Shown: positions 5,722-11,228 of the stretch, piece by piece
Layout of the letters: every line of letters starts with the position of its first letter
How positions within the stretch are numbered: the first letter of the stretch is position 1
NCBI RefSeq assembly: GCF_047971885.1
Contig: NZ_JBKEAE010000200.1
Span: 1 to 11,228, forward strand
Source of the DNA: Tropicimonas sp047971885
GTDB taxonomy: Bacteria; Pseudomonadota; Alphaproteobacteria; Rhodobacterales; Rhodobacteraceae
DNA length: 11,228 nucleotides
Direction: 5' to 3'
Position numbers and translations under genes: made by a program
Notes under the pieces: generated by a model
Seen by the model: the letters and a program-made list of their open reading frames with translations, nothing else
Told to the model about the DNA's origin: nothing
Database searches by the model: none

Positions 5722-8001
5722 ATGGCAGAGCTTCCCAGCAAGGACCAGCTGCGCGACTGGATCGCCGACAACGCTGGTCAGACATCCAAACGCGATATCG
5801 CCAAGGCCTTCGGGGTCAAGGGGGCGGCGCGCATCGATCTCAAGCGCATGCTGAAGGAGCTTGAGGCCGAGGGCCACCTGCAACGGCAACACCGCCACTA
5901 TCGCGACCCCGACAAGCTGCCGCCGGTGACGGTGCTTGAGATCATGGCGCCGAACGCCGACGGGGACCTGTTCGCCAAACCGCTGGAATGGCATGGCGAC
6001 GGCGCGGCGCCGCGGGTGCTCTATGTCCCGCGCGACTCCGACCCCGCGCTTGGCGAGGGCGACCGTATCCTCGGCCGTGTAAACGGCGTGCGGGCAGAGG
6101 ACCACCAGTACGAGGCGCGACTGATCCGCCGTATCGGGCACAATCCGCGCCGGATTCTCGGCGTTTTCCGCAAGCGTACCGAAGGCGGGCGGATAACGCC
6201 GATCGACAAGGGCGCCGACCGCGAATGGCAGGTACCCCCCGGGGCCACCCATGGCGCCAAGGACGGCGAACTGGTCGAGGCGGAACAGGCAAGTCCGCGC
6301 GGCAGGCTGGGCCTGCCGACGGCGCGCATCGTCGAGCGGCTGGGCGATCCGTCGGCGCCGAGGGCGGTTTCGCTGATCGCCATCCATCAGTATGGCATCC
6401 CCGACGATTTCCCCGACAGGGCGATCGACGAGGCCGATCGGATGAAGCCGGCCGGTCTTTCGGGGCGCGAGGATCTGCGCCACCTGCCGCTGCTGACCAT
6501 CGACCCGGCGGATGCGCGCGACCATGACGACGCGGTCCATGCCCATGCCGACGACGATGCAAAAAATCCCGGCGGGCATGTGATCTGGGTCGCTATCGCG
6601 GATGTGGCGCATTACGCAACCCCCGGTTCGGCGCTCGATGCCGAGGCACGCCTGCGGGGCAATTCCACCTATTTCCCCGACCGGGTGGTGCCGATGCTGC
6701 CCGACCGGCTGTCGGGCGATCTGTGCTCGCTGCACGAAGGGGTGCCGCGCGCCTGCATCGCGGTGCGCATGCGGATCAACGCGCAGGGCGACAAGATCGG
6801 CCACAGCTTTCATCGCGGGCTGATGCGCTCGGTGGCGTCGCTCGACTACCGCGAGGTGCAGGAGGCGCTCGACGGCAACCCGAACGACAAATGCGCGCCG
6901 CTGCTGGAGGATGTGCTGAAACCGCTCGAAGCGGCCCACCGGGCGGTGGCGCGGGCGCGCGAGGAACGCCAGCCGCTCGACCTCGACCTGCCCGAACGCC
7001 GGATCGTGCTGTCGGACAAGGGAGAGGTGCTGTCGGTCAACTTCCGCGAGCGGCTGTTGGCGCACCGACTGATCGAGGATTTCATGGTGCTGGCCAACGT
7101 CGCGGCGGCCGAGACGCTGACGGCCAGACGCATCCCCACACTCTATCGCGTCCACGAGGAACCCAGCCCCGAAAAGCTCGAAGCCCTGCGCGAGACGGCG
7201 GAGGCCAGCGGGCTGACCCTGGCGAGGGGGCAGGTGCTGCAGACCCGGCACCTCAACAAGCTGCTGCATGACGCAGCGGGCAGCGACGTGGCCGAGATGA
7301 TCAACCTCGTCACCCTGCGGTCGATGACCCAGGCCTATTACAGCCCGGAGAATTTCGGCCATTTCGGGCTGGCGCTGAAATGCTATGCCCATTTCACCTC
7401 GCCGATCCGTCGTTATGCCGACCTGATGGTGCACCGGGGGCTGATCACGGCGCATGGCTGGGGAAAGGACGGGCTGTCGCCCGACGATATCGAGCGGCTG
7501 CCCGCCACCGCCGAACATATCTCGGAGACCGAGCGCCGCTCGATGGCGGCCGAGCGCGATACCACCGACCGCTATCTTGCCGCCTACCTTTCGGAACATG
7601 TCGGTAACGAGATGACCGGGCGGATCAGCGGCATCGCCCGCTTCGGCGCCTTTGTCCGGCTGGACGAGACCGGCGCGGACGGGCTGATCCCGATGCGGGC
7701 GCTGGGGGCGGAGTATTTCCACTACGACCGTGACGCGCACACGCTGATGGGGGCCGATACCGGCCGGGTGATCCGGCTGGGTCAGAAGGTGACGGTGCGG
7801 TTGGCCGAGGCGGTACCGGTGACCGGCGGGCTGATGTTCGATCTGATATCCATCGATGGTGACAGCGTCGCGCCCAAGGGGCGGTCGGCCGGCAGGGGCA
7901 GCCCGTCGCGGCGCAAGCCCGGCCAGGCCAAGGCGCGCGCCCGTGCGGACAGGAAGGGCGGCGGTCCGGCCAGGGGAAAGGTCACGCGCAAGCGGCGGTA
8001 G
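5722..8001 (+). CDS. rnr: Ribonuclease R
   Basis: A 759-residue processive 3'-5' exoribonuclease of the RNB family that degrades structured RNA and takes part in mRNA decay, rRNA quality control and trans-translation. Domains in order: N-terminal helix-turn-helix (about 4-52, with TSKRDIAKAFGVKG); cold-shock-like RNA-binding region (about 70-230); RNB catalytic domain (about 245-580) with DPADARDHDDA giving the metal-binding aspartates D261, D267, D269 and D270, and HFTSPIRRYADLMVHR (557-572); S1 domain (about 626-710, GRISGIARFGAFVRL); and a lysine/arginine-rich tail (716-759) ending RKRR, as in RNase R but not RNase II. The ATG at 5722 is preceded in frame by a TAG at 5710-5712, so no upstream start is possible; its Shine-Dalgarno is weak. 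Two stem-loops lie in the leader, and mltB follows after 93 bp. Confidence 0.97.
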   Translation: MAELPSKDQLRDWIADNAGQTSKRDIAKAFGVKGAARIDLKRMLKELEAEGHLQRQHRHYRDPDKLPPVTVLEIMAPNADGDLFAKPLEWHGDGAAPRVLYVPRDSDPALGEGDRILGRVNGVRAEDHQYEARLIRRIGHNPRRILGVFRKRTEGGRITPIDKGADREWQVPPGATHGAKDGELVEAEQASPRGRLGLPTARIVERLGDPSAPRAVSLIAIHQYGIPDDFPDRAIDEADRMKPAGLSGREDLRHLPLLTIDPADARDHDDAVHAHADDDAKNPGGHVIWVAIADVAHYATPGSALDAEARLRGNSTYFPDRVVPMLPDRLSGDLCSLHEGVPRACIAVRMRINAQGDKIGHSFHRGLMRSVASLDYREVQEALDGNPNDKCAPLLEDVLKPLEAAHRAVARAREERQPLDLDLPERRIVLSDKGEVLSVNFRERLLAHRLIEDFMVLANVAAAETLTARRIPTLYRVHEEPSPEKLEALRETAEASGLTLARGQVLQTRHLNKLLHDAAGSDVAEMINLVTLRSMTQAYYSPENFGHFGLALKCYAHFTSPIRRYADLMVHRGLITAHGWGKDGLSPDDIERLPATAEHISETERRSMAAERDTTDRYLAAYLSEHVGNEMTGRISGIARFGAFVRLDETGADGLIPMRALGAEYFHYDRDAHTLMGADTGRVIRLGQKVTVRLAEAVPVTGGLMFDLISIDGDSVAPKGRSAGRGSPSRRKPGQAKARARADRKGGGPARGKVTRKRR

Positions 8002-8034
8002 ACCGCCTGCGCACGCTGCCTCTCGTCCCGGCGC

Positions 8035-8062
8035 TTGCCACTGCGAACGGTGCGGCTAGACT
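8035..8062 (+). promoter_or_regulatory. Candidate promoter for the lytic transglycosylase gene
   Basis: TTGCCA (8035-8040) and TAGACT (8057-8062) are separated by 16 nt. They predict a start near 8069, about 26 nt before the GTG at 8095. The match to the sigma-70 consensus is reasonable. It also argues against using the in-frame TTG at 8035 as the translation start, since that TTG would be the -35 box. Confidence 0.42.
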
Positions 8063-8094
8063 TCCGCCGAACCGGCAACAGAACGGGCGGACAG

Positions 8095-9366
8095 GTGAGG
8101 CGGGTTTTTCGGACATTTGCGGTACCGGTCGCCGTTCTTGCACTGGCCGACAGCACCGGCGCGGTCGAGCGTTCTCCGCGCCCGGCCTTGCGCCCGCCGG
8201 CAACCGAAGCGGCGCAGGAGACGGGTCGGATGACGCAAGGCGATTTCGAGGCGTGGCTTGCCGCCTATCGCGCCAGAGCGCCGGGCCGGGGCATTGCGCC
8301 GGATACGCTGGCGTCGGCGTTTGCCGGTGTTCGGTTCGATCCGGCAATCGTCGCCAAAGACCGCAATCAGGCCGAATTCACCAAGATGATCTGGACCTAC
8401 CTCGACACCGCCGTCTCCGAGGCGCGTGTTGCGGCGGGGCGCAGGGCCGTTACGGCAAACCGCGCCCTGCTCGACCGGATCGAGGCCGATTACGCCGTGC
8501 CGGCCGAAATCGTCGCCGCGATCTGGGGGCTCGAAAGCGCCTATGGCGCCGTCCGGGGCGACACCTACACCATCGGGGCGCTGGCGACCCTGGCCTATGA
8601 CGAGCGGCGCGGCCCGTTCTTTGCCCATCAGTTGGAAGTGGCACTGAAGATCCTTCAGGCGGGCGAGGTCACACCCGAGCGTATGACGGGTAGCTGGGCC
8701 GGAGCCATGGGCCACACCCAGTTCCTGCCCACGTCCTATATCGTCCATGCGGTGGATTACGATGGCGACGGCCGGTGCGATATCTGGGGCGACGATCCCG
8801 CCGACGCGCTCGCCTCGACTGCCGCTTTCCTGAAATCGGCCGGCTGGGTCGCGGGCCAGCCGTGGGGGCTTGAGGTGACACTGCCCGAGGGGTTCGACCA
8901 TGCGCTGGCCGGGCACCCGACAAAGAAACTTCCCACGGAATGGGCCGCGCTCGGGGTGACCGATACCGCCGGCAATGCCGTACCCGACCACGGACCCGCT
9001 TCGGTCATTCTGCCGGGGGGATGGGAAGGGGCGGCCTTCATGATCTTCGACAATTTCGCCGCGCTCGAACGTTACAACCCGGCCGACGCCTATGTGATCG
9101 CGGTGGGCCATCTGGCGGACAGGATAGCGGGCGGCGAAACGATCCGCCACGGCTGGCCACGGCGCCATCAGGCCCCGGTGCTGGCCGAGCGGATCGAGAT
9201 CCAGCAGCGGCTGACGGAAAGCGGCTTCACCACCCAGGGTGTCGACGGACGCATCGGGCCCGACACGATCGATGCGATCCGCGCCTGGCAGAAGGCGCGC
9301 GGCGAAATACCGGACGGGTTCGCCACGCTCGAACTGCTCGACATGCTCCGGGTCGACGGGCCCTGA
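8095..9366 (+). CDS. Lytic murein transglycosylase, MltB type, with C-terminal peptidoglycan-binding domain
   Basis: A 423-residue exported enzyme that cleaves the MurNAc-GlcNAc bond of peptidoglycan to leave 1,6-anhydroMurNAc ends. The N terminus (RRVFR, then hydrophobic TFAVPVAVLALA) looks like a Sec signal peptide. No lipobox cysteine is present, so it is probably soluble in the periplasm rather than lipid-anchored like E. coli MltB. The SLT_2 catalytic domain starts near residue 46 (MTQGDFEAWL). It includes AAIWGLESAYG with the catalytic E147, then GSWAGAMGHTQFLPTSY, the aromatic/GAMG-Q-F-P-S substrate motif, and YDGDGRCDIW. A C-terminal PG_binding_1 domain (about 360-420) has IQQRLTESGFTTQGVDGRIG plus PDTIDAIRAWQ. 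The GTG at 8095 was chosen because it directly precedes the signal peptide and follows a plausible promoter; an in-frame TTG at 8035 is the alternative. The stop is 3 bp from the convergent dehydratase stop. Confidence 0.92.
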   Translation: MRRVFRTFAVPVAVLALADSTGAVERSPRPALRPPATEAAQETGRMTQGDFEAWLAAYRARAPGRGIAPDTLASAFAGVRFDPAIVAKDRNQAEFTKMIWTYLDTAVSEARVAAGRRAVTANRALLDRIEADYAVPAEIVAAIWGLESAYGAVRGDTYTIGALATLAYDERRGPFFAHQLEVALKILQAGEVTPERMTGSWAGAMGHTQFLPTSYIVHAVDYDGDGRCDIWGDDPADALASTAAFLKSAGWVAGQPWGLEVTLPEGFDHALAGHPTKKLPTEWAALGVTDTAGNAVPDHGPASVILPGGWEGAAFMIFDNFAALERYNPADAYVIAVGHLADRIAGGETIRHGWPRRHQAPVLAERIEIQQRLTESGFTTQGVDGRIGPDTIDAIRAWQKARGEIPDGFATLELLDMLRVDGP

Positions 9367-9369
9367 CCC

Positions 9370-10170
9370 CTACCACTCTGCCTCGGCCTGCATGACCAGA
9401 TGCCCCGCGCCGTTACGCACCCAGAGCCGTGCGCCGTCGCGGTTCAGGACTGCGGTTTCGACATGGGTCAGCGGGCGCATTCCCCTGAAGCTGAAGCCGC
9501 GCAGAGGCGCTGCCCGCGCGGCCTTCAGCATCAGAAGCTGCGCCAGCAGCGGGCCGTGCACGACCAGCCCGGCATAACCTTCGACATCGCGCGCGTAATC
9601 GGCGTCGTAATGGATGCGGTGTCCGTTGAGGGTAAGCGCCGAATAGCGAAACAGCAGCGTCGTCGAAAACGCATGCCGTTCCGGTTCGCTGTCCAGGGGC
9701 GCGAAAACCGGCGCGGCGCCGGGCGTATCCGGGGCGGGTTCCTCGCGATAGACGAGGTCCTGCTCCTCGGCGATCCGCAGCACGCCCTCCTGCCGGATTT
9801 CATGGCGCAGGGTGACAAAACCCAGCGGACCGCTGCGCCCGGTCTTGCGGGCGACGGTGGCGATTTCGCTGTGCCGTTCGGCGGAGACGCCGGCGATCAG
9901 CGGCGCCGGAAACTTCAGCCGCCCGCCGGCCCACATGCGCCGGGGCAGCCCGAGATCGGGAATGAAGGCACCGACCCTGGGATGACCGTCGCGGCCCAGC
10001 CTGGCGGCCGGTTCGGCCTGCCAGAAATAGACCTGATGAAAGAAGGGTGGCAGGGCATCACCCGCCACCACCGGCGGCCCGTCCAGCGACAGGGCGACGT
10101 TCAGCGCTGCGGCCCGGCACGGATCCATCGTGTCGGCAACAATCTGCCAGTCTGGGTTCATATCGGCCAT
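9370..10170 (-). CDS. Double hot-dog acyl-thioester dehydratase/hydratase (HTD2 / FAS1-like, MaoC-related)
   Basis: A 266-residue protein with two tandem hot-dog folds. The N-terminal FAS1-like dehydratase half runs to about residue 140 (MWAGGRLKFPAPLIAGVSAE around 79-98). The C-terminal MaoC-like half carries the hydratase-2 catalytic motif LFRYSALTLNGHRIHYDADY (173-192), followed by GLVVHGPLLAQLLM (201-214) and FSFRGMRPL (226-234). This arrangement is shared by hydroxyacyl-thioester dehydratase type 2 and the mesaconyl-C4-CoA or itaconyl-CoA hydratase group, which add or remove water at an enoyl-thioester. The actual substrate cannot be read from the sequence, and no CoA-transferase, lyase or dehydrogenase partner is adjacent. 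The ATG at 10170 has GAGAGG just upstream; the ATG at 10161 is a possible alternative, and the frame remains open to 10239. It is convergent with mltB, with 3 bp between stops. Confidence 0.85.
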   Translation of the reverse strand: MADMNPDWQIVADTMDPCRAAALNVALSLDGPPVVAGDALPPFFHQVYFWQAEPAARLGRDGHPRVGAFIPDLGLPRRMWAGGRLKFPAPLIAGVSAERHSEIATVARKTGRSGPLGFVTLRHEIRQEGVLRIAEEQDLVYREEPAPDTPGAAPVFAPLDSEPERHAFSTTLLFRYSALTLNGHRIHYDADYARDVEGYAGLVVHGPLLAQLLMLKAARAAPLRGFSFRGMRPLTHVETAVLNRDGARLWVRNGAGHLVMQAEAEW

Positions 10171-10249
10171 TTCCCTCTCGCCGCAAGACGATCCGGCAGA
10201 AGCATGGCCACCCCGAACCGCCGTGGCACGCCACACCACACGGTCATCT

Positions 10250-10270
10250 GCCCCGGCAGGCCGCCGGGGC
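10250..10270 (-). terminator. Terminator-like hairpin after the I78 lipoprotein gene
   Basis: A perfect 8-bp GC stem (GCCCCGGC at 10250-10257, GCCGGGGC at 10263-10270) with a 5-nt loop begins 20 nt downstream of the lipoprotein stop on the minus strand. There is no U-tract, so it would be an imperfect intrinsic terminator or a 3'-end-protecting hairpin. It separates the lipoprotein from the dehydratase gene. Confidence 0.45.
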
Positions 10271-10289
10271 GCGAATCACCCGTGCCCTG

Positions 10290-10724
10290 TCAGCCGCAGG
10301 AAACCCGCCCGATCCGGCCGCTGCCGTCGGTATAGAAATTGACCCGCATCGGGTTGTATTCCTGGGTCACGATGTCCGACGGGCCGATCACGCGATAGGG
10401 TCGCGTGATGCCGGCGCCCTGAACCTCGGTTGAGGTCTGGCCGCGCAGATAGACGAAATCGCCGACCTTGCAGGTGTCGGGTTCGCGCTCCAGAAGCCCG
10501 CCGGGGCTGGGCGATTCCTCAACCATCGAAAGCGCTGGGTCCTCGACCGGACCGGTCGGGGTTGTCTGGTCGAGCGGCGCCGTCTGCACCTCGGGGGTGG
10601 TCATGGTGGTGGTCGGAGGCTGCTCGGTGACGATGCTGCCGGTCACGGGATCGCTGGTGATGGCCGGTTCACACGCGGCCAGTGCGGCAAGCAGGACGGC
10701 GGTAACGGCAATTCTCGATTTCAT
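10290..10724 (-). CDS. Lipoprotein with I78-type peptidase inhibitor-like domain
   Basis: A 144-residue predicted lipoprotein. Residues 1-17 form a type II signal peptide with the lipobox LAAC (C18 lipidated). The +2 residue is Glu rather than Asp, consistent with outer-membrane sorting. A Thr/Pro-rich, probably disordered linker covers about 20-80. The C-terminal domain (about 83-144) runs from DTCKVGDFVYLRGQT through YRVIGPSDIVTQEYNPMRVN to IGRVSCG. It has the potato-inhibitor-I-like layout of the I78 family: the W/R-x-I-x-P-G-like turn, the T-x-E/D-Y-x-P-x-R-h-N strand and the final h-x-C-G. C85 and C143 could form a disulfide. I78 proteins resemble serine-protease inhibitors, but most bacterial members are uncharacterised. 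The ATG at 10724 has GAGGAA upstream; the longer upstream frame lacks a signal peptide and reads antisense into the divergent dehydrogenase gene. Confidence 0.85.
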   Translation of the reverse strand: MKSRIAVTAVLLAALAACEPAITSDPVTGSIVTEQPPTTTMTTPEVQTAPLDQTTPTGPVEDPALSMVEESPSPGGLLEREPDTCKVGDFVYLRGQTSTEVQGAGITRPYRVIGPSDIVTQEYNPMRVNFYTDGSGRIGRVSCG

Positions 10725-10796
10725 CGGTTCCTCATGGTTGCATTGACGGGGCGCATCGCCCACGATTCCACCGCAGTCTAACCGGAGGATCGGATA
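10725..10796. promoter_or_regulatory. 72-bp divergent intergenic region, lipoprotein / frmA
   Basis: This short region must hold both start signals. TTGACG at 10743-10748 is a possible -35 for the plus-strand dehydrogenase (no good -10 at normal spacing). It is followed directly by the dyad GGGCG-CAT-CGCCC (10749-10761), a candidate operator. On the minus strand TAGACT (10780-10775) is a possible -10 for the lipoprotein. GGAGG at 10784-10788, 8 nt before the ATG, is the strong Shine-Dalgarno of the dehydrogenase. Confidence 0.35.
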
Positions 10797-11228
10797 ATGA
10801 AAACGCGCGCCGCTGTGGCATTCGAGGCGGGAAAGCCGCTTGAGGTGACGGAGGTCAACCTCGAAGGCCCGAAAGCGGGCGAGGTCCTGATCGAGATCAG
10901 GGCAACCGGCATCTGCCATACCGATGAATTCACCCTTTCGGGCGCCGACCCGGAGGGCCTGTTCCCCGCGATTCTCGGCCATGAGGGCGCGGGCGTGGTG
11001 CTGGAATGCGGCCCCGGCGTCACATCTCTCAAGCCCGGCGATCACGTCATCCCGCTCTACACGCCCGAATGCCGCGAATGTGACTACTGCCTCAACCCCA
11101 AGACCAACCTCTGCCAGTCGATCCGCACCACCCAGGGCCAGGGCCTGATGCCGGACGGTACCTCCCGCTTCTCCATGCCCGACGGCACGCCGATCCTGCA
11201 TTACATGGGCTGCTCGACCTTCTCCAAC
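10797..11228 (+). CDS. frmA: S-(hydroxymethyl)glutathione dehydrogenase / class III alcohol dehydrogenase, N-terminal part (cut by window edge)
   Basis: The first 144 codons of a zinc-dependent medium-chain dehydrogenase; the frame is open to the right edge. Catalytic-zinc ligands C40 (ATGICHTDEFTLSG) and H62-E63 (GHEGAGVV) and the four structural-zinc cysteines C92, C95, C98 and C106 (ECRECDYCLNPKTNLC) are all present. The sequences TRAAVAFEAGKPLEV at the start and GTSRFS and MGCSTFSN at the end are typical of class III enzymes. The NAD-binding Rossmann half lies outside the window. The enzyme oxidises the spontaneous formaldehyde-glutathione adduct to S-formylglutathione in the cytoplasm, using NAD+, for formaldehyde detoxification or methylotrophy. 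It can also reduce S-nitrosoglutathione. The ATG has GGAGG 8 nt upstream. A partner S-formylglutathione hydrolase or Gfa gene would be expected beyond the edge but cannot be seen. Confidence 0.96.
   Translation, partial: MKTRAAVAFEAGKPLEVTEVNLEGPKAGEVLIEIRATGICHTDEFTLSGADPEGLFPAILGHEGAGVVLECGPGVTSLKPGDHVIPLYTPECRECDYCLNPKTNLCQSIRTTQGQGLMPDGTSRFSMPDGTPILHYMGCSTFSN

Noticed and set aside
5425..5854. Short plus-strand frames in the SulP-rnr gap (94 and 124 codons) as possible small genes
   Set aside because: They are Arg/Pro/Gly-rich with no good ribosome-binding site or hydrophobic segment, and one overlaps the rnr start out of frame. The inverted repeats better explain the region.
5302..7740. 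An 812-codon open frame on the minus strand, antisense to rnr and running into the SulP upstream region
   Set aside because: RNase R on the plus strand is unmistakable. The antisense frame is rich in Arg/His/Gln/Gly with no domain, and long antisense frames are expected in GC-rich DNA with biased third positions.
8035..8094. A TTG at 8035 as the start of the transglycosylase, giving 20 more residues
   Set aside because: The extra residues precede the signal peptide, and the TTG coincides with a likely -35 box (TTGCCA-16-TAGACT). The GTG at 8095 is more consistent.
8056..9168. A 370-codon minus-strand frame antisense to the transglycosylase
   Set aside because: It is a shadow of a gene with an intact catalytic domain and signal peptide.
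9400..10335. A 311-codon plus-strand frame antisense to the dehydratase
   Set aside because: It has no motifs, whereas the opposite strand encodes a full double hot-dog protein with a ribosome-binding site.
1..11228. A hidden defence island, mobile element or secondary-metabolite cluster
   Set aside because: Every substantial gene belongs to a recognised housekeeping or common accessory family. No transposase, integrase, toxin-antitoxin pair, direct repeat array or tRNA-associated insertion is visible, and base usage looks uniform.

Overview
The window reads as ordinary chromosomal DNA from a GC-rich alphaproteobacterium, most likely a member of the Rhodobacterales (Rhodobacter/Paracoccus-like). 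This rests on the strong G/C third-position bias, the protein sequences (a short YggT, an RNase R with a basic tail, a class III alcohol dehydrogenase) and the dense packing. The lineage is an inference, because no rRNA or other marker gene is present. No IS element, integrase, CRISPR array, tRNA or phage gene was seen.

Layout. On the minus strand at the left edge lie yggT (1158-871) and then the N-terminal 262 codons of recQ (786-1, cut by the window edge). Divergent from them, a plus-strand cluster runs from 1287 to 4092: a 4HBT-type acyl-CoA thioesterase, dapE, an ElaA-like GNAT acetyltransferase and a TIGR04282/DUF2064 glycosyltransferase-like protein. The last three are joined by 4-bp stop/start overlaps. 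The cluster ends tail-to-tail, overlapping by 50 bp, with a minus-strand SulP anion transporter that lacks the usual C-terminal STAS domain. A 416-bp non-coding stretch (5306-5721), rich in short perfect hairpins, separates SulP from the divergent plus-strand rnr (RNase R). After rnr comes a secreted MltB-type lytic transglycosylase, which meets a minus-strand hot-dog dehydratase (HTD2/FAS1-like) with only 3 bp between stop codons. Farther right are a minus-strand lipoprotein with an I78 inhibitor-like domain and, divergent from it, the first 144 codons of S-(hydroxymethyl)glutathione dehydrogenase, cut by the right edge.

How the genes work together. Most are housekeeping functions: DNA repair (RecQ), lysine/peptidoglycan precursor synthesis (DapE), RNA turnover (RNase R), wall remodelling (MltB) and formaldehyde detoxification (FrmA). 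There is no single pathway across the window. The only tight unit is the dapE-GNAT-DUF2064 overlap chain, whose shared purpose is not evident from sequence.

I did not find convincing evidence of a new defence, mobile or biosynthetic system. The observations most worth a second look are the hairpin-rich rnr leader, the coupled dapE trio and the STAS-less SulP protein.
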